DNA of 64,000 bases from Apoderus coryli (taxonomy: Eukaryota > Arthropoda > Insecta > Coleoptera > Attelabidae). Shown here in pieces: positions 1 to 11,829 of the stretch. Every line of letters starts with the position of its first letter. The stretch's first letter is position 1. The stretch covers positions 3,472,001-3,536,000 of the forward strand of contig OU452198.1 in assembly GCA_911728435.2 (NCBI GenBank). Direction: 5' to 3'. The notes below the pieces were generated by a model. It did not search any database, was not told where the DNA came from, and saw nothing but the letters and a program-made list of their open reading frames with translations. The position numbers and the translations under genes are program-made.

Positions 1-950
1 GAAGGATCATTCAGCACCTTGCGTCGGGTTACGGTCAACAATGTTGGAACAACGGCTTGTTGGACTTTGCATGATGAGCGTCAATCGAAAAAGAGTTTTA
101 AACGCGTTTGAAAATGAAATTGTGTCCAAGTTTAGCCAGAATTCTAAAACGTTAATGCTAAAATAAAATACTTAAGAGTTTGTTTAATAAAATTGTTATG
201 TTAAGATGTCTTGCCCCACCCTGGGGAACACCGTGGCTACGCCCATGAACGGACTCTATGCCTTTTAGGTAGTTAAAACTAAGTAAACAAAAAATCCAAA
301 TTCCAACCAATCAATAGTAGATTGTAGTGCGGTGTGCGTGTGGTTAGATAAAGGATATAAACTGGACCCGAAAGAGGAAATTAGGAGCAGTTTTCGTCAT
401 GGGATTTTTCATAAATCTGCTGCGGAAGTTGAAAAAATATTGAAACGCTTTCGCCTTTCTCTGGATTCGTTTGGTTCATTTTTTATTATTTTTGTCTAGT
501 AGGTAGTTACGTAAGTAGGCATTGGAAGAAAAATAGCATCGTTTGCTGATATATAGTTTATTCTACCTGGACGTTAGACTTTTATTAAGGTTTGGATAAT
601 GTTTTATGTTGGAGAAATATTTTTGTATGATTTTTGATGTTATGCTAAAGTGATGAGCAGTAGTTCATCTTATTTTATAGTACAATATTCAAGACAATAT
701 TATCATTGGTTACTTTTGATATTTAACTCCATAATTCTCGAGAAAATTGCATTTAAAATTTCCCCAGTTAGGTAAAGTGCCCGAAATCTGTCCACTGTCT
801 TACATTCGTCCCCCGGTCTAAATTCATGTACAATGTGGCAACGTTGTCCAACAGTACAAGCAAAGCTTAATAACCATTCAGTTGACGAGAGTGACCTTCA
901 TAGGGTTGTTTATTTTATCTATTTCCTACTGAAACTTGAAAATTAAATAT
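1..950. other. unassigned flank
   Basis: I recognise no gene here. A short plus-strand reading near 70-165 (MMSVNRKRVLNAF...) might be the C-terminal end of a hAT-like transposase, but it is too short to claim. The rest is AT-rich with no long ORF. The tract at about 765-800 could be the outer end of the pogo-like element that follows, but no matching opposite end was found. Confidence 0.3.
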
Positions 951-954
951 TATA

Positions 955-2530
955 ACCCCCGCAAAAGATGGGATTGTGGTGCTATGGTGAAACCTATCAC
1001 TGCGGTGAGAAACAGGGAGATCGGGGTACAAAGCAGCTGCAAAATCTTATAGTGTCCCGAGATCCACCTTAAAAGACTACGTCAAATCTGATCCCCCACC
1101 TGAAGAATGTATAAGGTTGAAATTTGGAAGAAGACCAATTTATTCTGCTGAGCTTGAGAACACCCTTGTTGAATACTGTCTGGATATGGAGCCACATTAT
1201 TACGGATTAACTAAGTATTTCTGACCTACGACGATTGGCTTACCAGTTAGCTATTAGAAACCTAGTTCCTAATTCTTTCTCGACTGAAGAAACAAAGTGA
1301 GCTGGCAAAAAGTGGGTTAGACTATTTTTTAAGCGCCACGCACAACTATCGCTGAGGCGACCACAGAACTTGTCAATGGCCAGAGCGAAAGGCTTTACAA
1401 AAGAAAATGTTGATCAACATTTTTCTATCCTGAGGACTGAACTTGAAAAAATCAAATTTGACCCCTCAAAAATATTCAATGTAGATGAAACAGGGATCTC
1501 TGTACTTGCAAAGGAAAAAAACAAGTTCACAAACTTTCATCTGGTGAACGGGAATTACAGTAATAACTTGTATGTCAGCTGTAGGTCAATACATCCCTCC
1601 TCTACTAATATTTGCACAGAAAACGTGGCAAGAAGAACTGCTTGACGGAGCTCCACCAGGGTCAATAGGGTCATTTCCACTGATAAGCCTTCAAAAGAAA
1701 ACCCATCCTTGATGGGCACTATTCCCACACTACAAATCTAGAAGTGCTTGACCGCGCAAGGGAGGCAGGAGTATCTATAGTTTGCCTTCCTCCTCACTCA
1801 ACAGATAAGTTGCAGTCTTTGGACGTAGCATTTATGTTTCCTCTGAAGACTTATTATGCAAAGGCTGTAGAAAATTGGATGGCCTCTAATCCAAACAGGA
1901 TTGTTAGGAAACTACAAGTATCCAGTTTGTTAGGAGGAAACTGCCGTCAATGGATTTAGGAAAACTGGAATTCGTCCAGATATTTTTCAAGAACACGACT
2001 TCATAGCTCGACAACTTGAAAAAGAGCCAGAGATGTCTGATGATGAAGGGAACCAGAACGCTCCAGTTCCACCTCCACCTCAAGTGATCAGTCCAAGAGA
2101 GATTAATCCAGTTCCAGTAATCGAGCCTTCCACGTCTTCTAGAGCCGGCACCTCATTCTTGGTAACAGGAAGTGACCATAAGTCGTCTGTAAAATCCTCG
2201 ATGGAAAAGAAACAAATGGCGGAAATGCGTTAGAAGAAAAGATTCCAGTCAAATGTCAAGAAACGTCTCATCAATGAAGATGAAGATTAAGGTAAAACAT
2301 TTTTATCAAAGAAACCTCCCAAAAAGGAAACAAAGAAATATGACTTGAGTCAAGTGACTCTAAGGATGAACCCCAGGTGCCATTTGTATCGACGGATGAT
2401 GAGGATAGTTCAAACGACGAAGATGTGGCATGCCCTATTTGTGGAAGGCTATTTTCTGAAGATAGGCGAGGAGAGAAATGGGTAAAGTGCTCTAAATGCT
2501 TCAAGTGGATCCACGAGTGGATGGATAAAT
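955..2530 (+). pseudogene. pogo-like (CENP-B/DDE) transposase relic with PHD-like tail
   Basis: Reading across frames recovers a pogo-type transposase in order. An N-terminal psq-like helix-turn-helix (YKAAAKSYSVPRSTLKDYV) lies near 1030-1080, then a CENP-B-type DNA-binding stretch to about 1370. The DDE core follows with IFNVDETGI (first catalytic Asp) near 1470-1500 and CLPPHSTDKLQSLDVAFMFPLK near 1780-1845, which holds the late Asp. The C-terminal tail is Pro/Ser rich (2033-2230) and ends in a Cys-rich PHD-like finger (ACPICGRLF...WVKCSKCFKWIHE) near 2430-2515, as in many insect pogo proteins. The gene is dead: several stops (for example after LTKYF near 1221 and TK-stop near 1298), frameshifts, and a missing segment between about 1645 and 1690 around the middle Asp. 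No terminal inverted repeats were identified. Confidence 0.85.
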
Positions 2531-2624
2531 CAACGTACACTTAAGTATAAAAATGTATTCTTAAACATATTTTCCTTTCTGGTCAAGCAGTTACTGTTTG
2601 CCGAAATTGGATGATATTGATGTG

Positions 2625-2815
2625 GCCAATATGTAGTTTCAAGAAGACGGTGCCACATGCCATACAGTCCGTGAGACACTTCAATTACTCCATGAGACAT
2701 TGCCAGGTCGTGCGGTGATCAGAATTGGCCACCTAGATCGTGTGATTTAACACCATTAGATTTATCTCTATGGGGTTATTTAAAATCATAGGCAAGTTAG
2801 AGAAAACTTACAAAA
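2625..2815 (+). pseudogene. mariner-like DDE transposase C-terminal fragment
   Basis: Two overlapping frames give FQEDGATCHTVRETLQLLHETLPGR, then NWPPRSCDLTPLDLSLWGYLKS. This is the second catalytic Asp block (QxDGATCHT) and the third (PRSxDLTPLD) of a Tc1/mariner-superfamily transposase of the Tc3/DUF4817 type. One frameshift lies near 2718 and several stops follow. It is only about 60 codons of a roughly 350-residue protein. No ends are visible. Confidence 0.75.
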
Positions 2816-2929
2816 ACCGAAATATCCTGAAAATTTTAGACCCTATATCTCAGAACCAAAGCTTCCACGGATATATGTTTGTATAAAATTTTCATCTTTA
2901 AAAATTATATTCTATACTATAATGTTAGT

Positions 2930-3935
2930 CTTGCTTGTTGAGCTCTTGTGGAGTCCCACAGGGCTCGGTGCTCGGACCTCTATTGTTTTTGATTTTCATT
3001 AATGATTTACCGCTACATCTGCCATGCTCTGACCTGACATTGTTTGCAGACGATTCAACTATTGTCGATGTTGAACTGTCGAGTGATGTGCTGGCCTCAA
3101 GTATGATTAATTCACAGTCGAGGGCTGCTGACTGGTTTGCAGCTAACAAACTCTGTATGAATGCCAATAAAACAGCTACTAAAATACTTACATTACGTGC
3201 TGTTTCTGATGGTCTGGTAAAGTTTTTGGGTGTCACTTTGGACCAAAAGCTAACCTGGGCGGGTCATCTCGAGGTTACCATTGCCAAGTTGTCTAAGGTT
3301 GTGTTCATGTTGCGAAGCTTGAAGGGTGAAGTCTCTTTTAATGTTTTGAAATCAGCATATTTTGGCCTTTTTCACAGTGTGGCTTCATATGCCTTATCAA
3401 TTTGGGGACACTCTTGTCATGCTAGTCGGTTATTCGCAATCCAAAGACGAGTGGTTCGAATAATGACAGATTTAAAGTTTAGAGAGGAAGTCAGACCTAA
3501 ATTTAAAGAATATAAAATAATTACACTCCCGTGTCTCTATATCTACAATTCAATTATGTATGTGAAAAATAATTACAATCTGTACATAAGGCATGATGAA
3601 GTTCACAACCACAATACTAGAAACAAAAATGACATTCTTCCTGAATATATGAGGTTGGGTAGAAGCAGAAATTCTGTAAATTATTATGGTCCCACATGCT
3701 ATATCATTTGCCAGATAGTTTAAAAACACTGAGCCTTGCAATGTTCAAAAATAGATTAAAAAACTACTTAATTGAGAAGGCTTTTAACTCCATTGATGAA
3801 TTGACTTTCTGTTTTGATTAAGTTATATACATTTCTATGTTTTATGTTGTGTTATGTAATATTTTAGTATTTAATATGACTTGTGTAAACCTTTTTTGGT
3901 AATGACATGTAATGACAATAAATAAATAAAAAAAA
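2930..3935 (+). pseudogene. 5'-truncated non-LTR retrotransposon (RT and 3' end)
   Basis: The open frame 2935-3723 begins inside the reverse transcriptase at GVPQGSVLGPLLFLIFINDL and contains the catalytic FADD box, then the thumb (FLGVTLDQKLTWAGHL, ASYALSIWGHS). A -1 frameshift near 3690 moves the C-terminus into another frame (LYHLPDSLKTLSLAMFKNRLKNYL), which ends at a stop near 3820. About 100 bp of 3' UTR ends in an (AATA)n-type tail near 3905-3930, the expected retrotransposed 3' end. Everything upstream of RT motif B is missing, consistent with incomplete target-primed reverse transcription. It is of the Jockey/R1-like group; the exact clade cannot be fixed from this piece. Confidence 0.85.
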
Positions 3936-5285
3936 CCTGATTTACCCTATAAGTATTACACATATCTGACACAACGAACAAACATATTTTGGAACGATAC
4001 TGAACAGTTAGTCACGCAAGTCGTTTAAAGGTCGTATAGAAATGATTCATCTAACAAAGTTTATTGTTAATCCAAAATTTCATAAAAATAATAACGCGCG
4101 TTAGAAATACAACTCACCCCCTTTACTACTCGTATACTAGTAGATAGTCTAATACATCAACCCGAAAGACCGAAATCCCTTATAATTCCTAGCATATTTA
4201 TGTTTTTGTGATAATAAATTACACAATACGGTCCTAACTCAATAATGTTTCTGCCCTCTCGTCGTCGATTGCTTTTCCCATATCTATTCTAATATCATAT
4301 AAAGGATTTTGTGTGTGCGGGGGTTAGAAATTTATATAGATTTTGTTTTTATTGTTCTGAAAGGGTATACTATACTCCTATCTATCTATTATATACGGCC
4401 ATGTATTATTGCTAACATGATGTGTGGTACATAAGTAGTTTCTGGAAAAACATTTTACATAGTTTAGATATTTTGCATAGCGTGATAGTGGGCTAAATAA
4501 GAATAATATTAAGCTACATACAGGGAATATGCAGGCAACAATTAAATTTCCATTATAAGAAGGTTAAGAAAAGTGCCTAGTACCCTATTGATAAGCTTTA
4601 GTGTTAATATTGGATTTGAAAGATTATTTTTGGGGTTATAAAATGACAATTTCGTTCACTGAACATTCAAATCGAAGTATTTCAATAAGTGTGCAATGTA
4701 AGATACCCTGTATAATATTACTGAATACACCCTGTGTTAGTATGGAGCTGTTTTTTAAAAATAAATAAATAAATAAATAGGTTTCTTCGTCCTTGTACCT
4801 ATTGCAAAATATATTTTGTGAACCAGAATGAATCCGTTCATATTTCATAATATTTTCGATACGTTTTTCCTGTCTTCTCGTATGGAATAGATAGACAAAC
4901 AGATATACATAGGGAGTTTATCTATATGAAAGAATAGACGGAAACAAAATAGCTTCCACGCTCTATATAAAATATAATATGTGATAAAATATCTTAAGTG
5001 TGATATATACGGCAGCTGTCACATGACACGACCGACCATCCGGCAATATTTGTTCAGATACAAGGATGTATGAGAATGGCAACACCTTCTAAAACACAGA
5101 CTCAACGCGACTGGTAAGAGGGTCATTCAATAAGTTCTTAAAAATTTATACAAAATATTTTTATTGACTCATAAAGTATACAACCTACATGAAATAAACA
5201 ATGATGCATTAGTACTCAAGCATTTTAAGATTTTTTTTTATTATAACTTATAACATTTATAGGTAGTATGAACGCGTTAAAATTT
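3936..5285. other. intergenic, no gene recognised
   Basis: AT-rich sequence with short open frames only. A small AAAT microsatellite lies at about 4762-4780, and an isolated transposon-end-like CACCCTGT occurs near 4730. I see no gene. Confidence 0.4.
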
Positions 5286-5447
5286 TTTTTATAGAATTTT
5301 CACGGACGCCTATGTGATATTAATTTTTGTCGTGTATTTTTAACACCAATTCAACGAGTAGTTAAATATAAAAAATTTTACATTTTAAATATTTTTTTTA
5401 TTTTACCCTCTTTTTACCATTTGCGAACGCCTATGTCATTTTATACA
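5286..5447 (-). repeat. inverted fragment of HINE core repeat
   Basis: Reverse complement of the core monomer found in the element that follows: it carries the complements of AGGCGTCCGTGAAAATTCTA, the ACACGACAAAAATTAAT block and AGGCGTTCG. It abuts the plus-strand head of the same family at 5448, giving a head-to-head junction. Confidence 0.7.
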
Positions 5448-6304
5448 TAAATAAGTAGTTTTAAAAAAATGTCTGTCTGTCTGTATGCACGAAAACGCAA
5501 AAACCACTTAACAGATTTTAACCAAATTTGGTACAAAAATACTATAGGACATGGCAAGGAGCTGATTAGATTTTGGGCAACATTGAGGGTATGCAAGGGG
5601 TTTAAAAGAGGGTTCAAAAATTAAAAAAATTCATAGTTCTTAAACTTATCCGAAATACTGCATCATTTTTTACGCATTTAATTGAATATAACCTAAAATA
5701 TTGAACATAAAAGATTAGACCACATTGGCGTTCGAAAATAGTGTAAAATGGGGTAAAAAATATTTAAAAAAACGTACTTCTTAAACATAGCAGAAATATT
5801 AACTGATTATTTATAGCTTTAATAGAATATAACCTATAAAATGTGTCATAAATAACTTACTCTCATAGGCGTTCGTAAATAGTGGAAAAGGGGTCAAAAC
5901 ATAAAAAATATATATAACTATCTTCATCCTCGCCACTCGACATTTTGTTTGTCTTATTTGTAATTCTTAAACGGCCGTACTGTTGTGGGCTCTTACCAAT
6001 TTATTTCAATCTTAAATTGTTTTTCATTGAAGATGAGAAAAAAAGGAAAACTATGATTACTAGCCACAAAAATTAACAAATGTTCAACAATTTGATTATA
6101 TTTTAATTTTTATTTTATCAATTTAACAACCAAATTTTTCCAACAAAATGGTAAGATTCCTACACGTATAATAATATTACATCACATCCTAAATAAGTGA
6201 TTATTTTACAGATATGTATAGACGTTTAAATGAAAAATCCATGTAAAAATCTATCTGTTAATTCTGTATGAAGTATGACCCTCACATTTAACAACATTGT
6301 ACAA

Positions 6305-6373
6305 GTTCTTTAAGCCACTGATGATGGACGTGTAGTCCGAAACATGTCTGGCAGCTAAAATCAAGAAATTTTA
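6305..6373 (+). ncRNA. type I hammerhead ribozyme motif, P1 copy 1
   Basis: All conserved core elements are in place: stem I GCCA (6314-6317) pairs with TGGC (6349-6352); CTGATGA (6318-6324); stem II GGAC/GTCC closing a GTGTA loop; GAAA (6339-6342); and a very short palindromic stem III ACATGT. The predicted cut is after C6348 in GTC. Outer pairing (TTTA/TAAA, TTCTT/AAGAA) extends stem I beyond an internal loop. Such short stem III forms are known from Penelope-like elements and are thought to work as dimers. Whether it still cleaves is not known. Confidence 0.75.
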
Positions 6374-6382
6374 ACGTATATA

Positions 6383-8836
6383 CAGGGTGTCCGGAAAAAG
6401 GAGGTCAATCCATTAACCCCAGATTCCTTGGGCAAAAATAATATGAGTTTTAAGATGTCATTTTTCATTTTAGCCCTCCATGTTCGATATACAGGGCGTC
6501 AAAGTTGAAAATTGAAAACCAATATTTTTAAATAATTCTAGTATTTATTGAGATATTGGATTCAAATTTAGTGTGTTGCTTCAGCATAAAGAGCTACTTC
6601 TTTCCAAAAAACAACACAAAAAACAATGTCTTATAATAGCCAAAATACGGGATGTTCAGTACATATTGACCCTCCCAAGTTTTTATTACGTACGCCAATG
6701 ACTTTTAAACTAATTATTTATAGGTTACTATGTATTTGTGATTATTTTTTAACTCTTATAAAATTTGGATAAAATCATTTGTTTTTGAGATATTTGGAAA
6801 AGTATTGGCTCTTGTTTGATGCCTCGGCGGCTCTGACTATTCTTATAATGTTGAAATATCAAGCAACTCTGGTGTTACCTTGGATACCTACTTAAGCAAT
6901 GTTTTATTGTTGTCAAATTAGTTATCACAATTTGACAGTAGTTTAAGGTTTAAAAGTTAATATTTTTAATTATCGGTAATTTTATAAGTAAACACAACGA
7001 AAATGGATCGTAAACGAAACAATTTCATATGTTTTTCGGAAATGACGGATATGATTTTAATCATGGGTAAGATTTAAAGACATTTGATTGATTATAATCA
7101 GTTAAATTTTATTTTTGTTTATTTACTAGGAAAATGTAACTCTAACGCTAGTTTAGCCGCTAGGCGGTACGCAGAAAAGTTCCCTAATCGAATTCATCCA
7201 AGACGAAGGTATTTTTCAAATTTAGTTAGGCGACTAAGGCACAGTGGAAGTTTTAGGGAAGACCGTAAAGGGAACTGCGGTCGACCCCGTCTAATTCAAC
7301 CGGAAAAGGAGGAGAGTATTTTAACAAGCATCGAGGAAACACCAAATATTAGTACCAGAGTTCTTGCCCGACAGGTTGAAAATATTGGGAAATCTGAAGT
7401 ACACCAGATTTTAAAAAGGCAGCAGCTTTACCCCTACCACATTCAAGAGGTACAATCTCTGCTGCCTCAAGACCTTGAGATGAGATCTAGGCTATGTAGG
7501 TGGATATGCGAAATGCATGACAGAGATATACACTTCATCAAAAATATTTTGTTTACGGACGAAGCTACCTTTACTAGAAATGGGGTCACAAATATTCATA
7601 ATACACATATCTGGGCAGAAGAAAATCCTTATGCCGTAGTAGAGACACATCATCAAGTAAACTTTAAAGTCAACGTGTGGGTTGGTGTCGTGGATAATTT
7701 CTTTTTGGGTCCTGTAATTTTACCAGGGAATTTGACTGGTGATTCATTTTTAGCATTTCTTCAAAACATACTGCCCGATTTACTTGACGATTTGCCTCTC
7801 TTAATTAGACAAAATATTTGGTTTCAACTTGAGGGTGCACCAGCACATTTTGCTAGGAATGTAAGGAGATACTTACATGAAAACTTTCCCCAACGCTGGA
7901 TTGGGCGAGGCCAAGATGCTCCTGTTAAATGGCCACCCCGATCTCCAGATCTTACTCCCTTAGACTATTCAGTCTGGGGTTGTATGAAAGATTTTGTTTA
8001 TAAGGTTCCGATTTTGAGTGAAAATCATTTAATAGAGAGAATCTTACAAGCTGGGGAAGACTTTAGGTTGAAGCCTCATATTTTTCAAAGACTAAGATTT
8101 TCTTTACTAAAAAGAGCTCGCATATGCATTGAAAAGAATGGGGGTCATATCGAGCAATTTCTTTAGACTGGTAGTTTATCTAATGTTTATTTAGTTACTT
8201 TTTCATGTTTTTAAAATAATATGTTTAAATAATTAATATTTGACTATGATGCTTCAAATTAAGTTAAAAATAATAAACAATTTGGTGTTCGTAGTGTTTA
8301 GTTTTATTACCTTTTCGAAAACTGTACTTAATTTGATGCACGGTAATGGTAATTTGAGTTAAATATGCTTGATTTAGTAGTGAAAATACCGTGAGCCGCG
8401 TAGACAACAAGAGCCAATACTTTTCAAAATATCTCAAAAACAAATGAGTTTATCCAAATTTTATAAGAGTTAAAAAATAATCAAAAATACATAGTAACCT
8501 ATAAAAACTTAGTTCAAAAGTCATTGGCTTAGGTGATAAAAACTTGGGGGGTCAATAGGTACTGATCATCCCGTATTTCGGCTATTAAGGAATTGTTTTT
8601 TGTGTTCTTTTTTGGAAAGAAGTACCTCTTTATGCTGAAGCAACAAACTAAATTTGAATCCAATATCTCAATAAATACTAGAATTATTTAAAAATATTGG
8701 TTTTACATTTTCAACTTTGACGCCCTGTATATCGAACATGGAGGGCTAAAATGAAAAATGACATTTTAAAACTCATATTATTTTTGCCCAAGGAATCTGG
8801 GGTTAATGGATTGACCTCCTTTTTCCGGACACCCTG
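6383..8836 (+). mobile_element. DUF4817-type Tc1/mariner-superfamily transposon with 430-bp inverted ends
   Basis: The element starts CAGGGTGTCCGGAAAAAGG and ends with the reverse complement; TA is duplicated at 6381-6382 and 8837-8838. Inverted repeats run 6383-6816 and 8406-8836 with few mismatches, far longer than the usual 30 bp of mariners. It encloses one split transposase gene (7003-8166). It sits inside the P1 hammerhead element, so it is the youngest layer of this stack. A 563-bp internally deleted relative lies at 47275-47837. Confidence 0.85.
7003..8166 (+). CDS. DUF4817-type transposase, two exons, 366 aa, possible catalytic substitution
   Basis: A one-exon reading would start at 7084, but that first part is intron. 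The better gene model begins at ATG 7003 (MDRKRNNFICFSEM...), splices at GT 7067 / AG 7129 (63-bp intron, phase 1) and continues as GKCNSNASLAARRYAEKFPNR to the stop at 8164-8166. The N-terminal 60 residues are the DUF4817 helix-turn-helix region; a DDE domain of the IS630/Tc1/mariner fold follows. Catalytic block 1 is LFTDEATF (Asp). Block 2 reads WFQLEGAPAHF, with Glu (GAG at 7834-7836) where relatives have Asp (QHDGAPAHF). Block 3 is PPRSPDLTPLDY. The frame is intact, suggesting recent insertion, yet the Asp-to-Glu change may have disabled strand transfer. It would act in the nucleus on the long inverted ends. The family is confident; activity is not. Confidence 0.85.
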
Positions 8837-9675
8837 TATATAAATCATTTTTTGGAGTAGACGCCTTTTTATTCAAATAATAAAAAATATATATTTCCTA
8901 AATTTATTCGAAATATGGAATAATTTTTCATAGTTGTGATAGAATATAACCTAAAAAATGTTACATAAAAGAATTGTTTCACACAGGCGTTCGAAAATAG
9001 TCTAAAAAAAGTGTCAAAAACGAAAAAAAATATATACCAGAAAAATTGGCTAATTATATATAGCTTTGATATAAGATAACCTAAAAAATGCAACATAAAA
9101 TTTTTATTTACATAGGCGTTCGTAAATAGTAGAAAAAAGGATAAAATAAAAAAAAATTAAAATGTAAAAAACTAGTTGAATTGGTGTTAAAAATACACGA
9201 CAAAAAAAAACGTACCATAGGCGTCCGTGAAAATTCTATAAAAAGGTCAGAAAAAATTTGTATCCGTGATAACTCAAAAACCACTTAACGGATTTGAACC
9301 ACATTTGGTACGAAAATACTGCAGGATATTTATAGGTGGTGATTAACATTGAGCGTAGGCAAGGGGTTTAAAAGAGGGTTCAAAAATTTAAAAAATCATA
9401 GTACCTAAACTTATCCGAAATATTGAATAATTTTTTGTGCGTTTAATTAAACATAACCTAAAATATTTCACCTAAATAATTAGACCACATTGACATTCGA
9501 AAAAAGTGTAAAATAGGGTAAAAACGTTAGAAAAAACAAATTTCTTAAACATAGCAGAAATATTGACTAATTATTCATAGCTTTGATAGAATAAAACCTA
9601 GAAAATGTGTTATAAATAACTTGTTTTCATAGGCGTTCGTAAATAGTGTAAAAGGGGTCAAAACATAAAAAATAT

Positions 9676-9720
9676 AGTCGCAGAAATTATATATGTTTTT
9701 AATATATAATTTCTGCGACT
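9676..9720. repeat. 18-bp perfect hairpin
   Basis: AGTCGCAGAAATTATATA (9676-9693) is followed after 9 bases by its exact reverse complement (9703-9720). It lies within HINE copy 1 and is absent from the other two copies, so it is a small local foldback or a remnant of another insertion. Confidence 0.7.
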
Positions 9721-10490
9721 CAATCATCTTCCAGTATAATTTTTTTAATTCTTCCAACTAGTGCGAGCTAAAAGCCGATTTGCCGCATGCGTTTAAATAA
9801 TTCTTATCGGTTACCATGCATGCAAATTAAAAACGTAAAAAACCGTTTTATCCCAATGGTGTGGTGACTAGATTAAAATCATTATTACCTTTGTAAATGT
9901 TGTTGATTTTTTTAGGAATCCCACACCTGATCAGCAAGAAAATAAACTGCTGCAAAACGTAAAATGGCCAAAATTAAAACTAAACTTATTCGGAATACGG
10001 AATAATTTTTCGTAGTTGTGATAGAATATAAAACCTAAAAAATGTTACATAAATGAACTGGTTCACACAGGCTTTCCAAAAAGGGTCAAAAAGGAAAAAA
10101 AAATGTTTTTCAAAATATAACAGAAAAATTGGCTACTTATATATAGCTTTGATATAAGATAACCTACAACATGCAGTATAACAATTTTATATACATAGGG
10201 GTTCGTAAATAGTAGAGAAGGCAGCAAAATAAATTTTATAATAAAACTAAAAAAAATCAATTATTTTGCGTACAAGAACTTGGCCTAGAAGATCTGAACT
10301 ATAAAACATGTGCGTATAAATATAGTGCCTCCAAAGAGAAGAAAAATGAACAAAACCCGATACCCGAAAAAATAGCTGATGTCTAAAACAAAACAAAAAT
10401 TTATTAGATTTAGATAAATGACAAAAATGTCATAAAATTATTACTTTTACACTTAAATATGGAGAGCTATTCATGCCTCGAGGGCAACAG

Positions 10491-11139
10491 TTTATTTCTT
10501 TATATAGTGAAAAAGTCGACATTTTGGTCTTTCACTATAATATAGTGTTAGGATTCATCCTACGATCGTTTCGAATATAAAAATTCTGGGAATTGTCGAT
10601 AATACAAATTTGAAGAATTCCAGAATAGGCAATCGAGGACGAAGTGACAGGCTAACTGCATAAATCGATTTGAAACAAAGAACAGTTAGCACCTTTAAAC
10701 AGTGCGTCATAGAAAAATGGAAACCATTTATCTGTAAATACTCATATCTCTATAAAATTTAAACATTTAGGTACTTAGTCATCTGTTCGTATATATCAGT
10801 ATTTATAAACAATAACAGTAATGTAGGTATTGATAAACAAATAAATAATGTCAGTTACCTTCCTGCAGAAATACCTATGAAAGTAAATAGGCCTTCACAT
10901 AAACTGTTTATTTTATGACTATAATAATATGAAATGTGACTATATAGTAGGTATTATAGATTTTGGATAATTGGAAATCGGTTGGGCGATAAAATGTGTC
11001 GAAATACTGAAAATTCCAAAGTGAATGTCGGCAATATAGCCACATTATTTATTATATGTTGTTGTTTATGTTGTATTTTGTCATTGTATAAAATGACATA
11101 TTATATTTATATAGAGTGGTTATAAAAATATTTAATTTA
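10491..11139. other. intergenic, no gene recognised
   Basis: AT-rich sequence with no long ORF and no clear repeat ends. The strip at about 10500-10700 has no counterpart elsewhere in the window. Confidence 0.35.
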
Positions 11140-11394
11140 TAGGGTAATCCAACGGAATAGAATAGATAGGCGATATCGAACAGATACAGAAAATACTGTA
11201 TTTTAATCTTTATAAAAATATAGACATAATTTGAATGAAAAAATTCACACATATTCGTTTGTTCTTTTTAAGCCAGTCTGGGCTGATAAATATACCCACT
11301 CATCACTTGTTACGACAAATATAAAAAACTACAAAAATCGTGTACAAGAAATTAAATTTATTGTTGTAAATTTTACTGCAGCACTATTGCTAGG

Positions 11395-11612
11395 TTAAAG
11401 TGATTGTTTAAAATTTTCATTAATTAAAAGAGTTGATTGTTTAATAAATTTACCAAAAACAAAAGATGAAATTTTCAAACAATATAAAAACGTTTTTGAA
11501 GGCTTAGGTAAGCTACCAGGCTTATGCAACATTGAATTACAAGAAAATGCAAAACCAGTTGTGCAATGTTCTCGTAAAATACCATTTTCAATACGCGAAA
11601 CATGTATTTGAT
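11395..11612 (+). pseudogene. Ty3/mdg4-like pol fragment
   Basis: A plus-strand frame reads DEIFKQYKNVFEGLGKLPG, then IELQENAKPVVQCSRKIPFSIRE. This is the spacer and start of the reverse transcriptase of Ty3-type LTR retrotransposons, just before RT motif 1. Only about 70 codons survive. No LTR, primer-binding site or further pol sequence is next to it. Confidence 0.75.
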
Positions 11613-11829
11613 GATGATGCAATTGATTATCTATTAATCACTATAAGGTATTTCTATAGATATGTATATTTTTAATTTTGCATGGAAAAAGCACATATTG
11701 GTAGTAATAGGAAGACTTTGTCAAGTCAGCAATGAGAATTTGATAAACCATATATTTAAACAATAACATGATAAATAAATACATTTTTAACTTAAATTAA
11801 ATAACAAGATATGAAAATGATTGGACTCT

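Larger units (their letters stand above)
5916..8879 (+). mobile_element. hammerhead-bearing retroelement (family P1), copy 1, itself interrupted
   Basis: The HINE core is broken at this point. The 15 bases ATAAAAAATATATAT stand on both sides (5901-5915 and 8880-8894), and outside them the HINE sequence matches uninterrupted copies at 16.9 and 22.7 kb. The insertion is about 510 bp once the DNA transposon inside it (6383-8836) is removed. It contains a hammerhead ribozyme motif (6305-6373) and ends shortly after TGGAGTAGACG (about 8851-8861), the same 3' end as the 61.4-kb copy. A variable-length target duplication and a ribozyme near the 3' end fit a Penelope-mobilised retroelement. No ORF was found. 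Confidence 0.7.
5448..10490 (+). mobile_element. Helentron-associated (HINE/DINE-1-like) element, copy 1, interrupted
   Basis: The head (TACATAAATAAGTAGTTTT then a GTCT microsatellite at about 5470-5485) is followed by the block AACAGATTTTAACCAAATTTGG and then by core monomers bearing AGGCGTTCG. The element is interrupted at 5916-8879 by a nested insertion and resumes at 8880 with core monomers. It ends with ATATGGAGAGCT and the near-palindrome TGCCTCGAGGGCA (about 10457-10490). A GTCY microsatellite, a tandem core, subterminal inverted repeats and a short 3' hairpin are the known signature of non-autonomous Helentron derivatives. The leftmost subterminal repeat seen in copies 2 and 3 is missing here. 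There is no coding capacity. Confidence 0.7.

Noticed and set aside
2271..3236. Minus-strand ORFs opposite the pogo tail and the RT at 2.9 kb
   Set aside because: They are antisense shadows of recognised plus-strand coding relics.
8869..10260. Minus-strand ORFs (YSITTMKNYSIFRINLG, FFVFDTFFRLF and similar) in the HINE cores
   Set aside because: The same text recurs wherever the repeat occurs, with shifting frames; it is a translation of AT-rich repeat DNA, not a gene.
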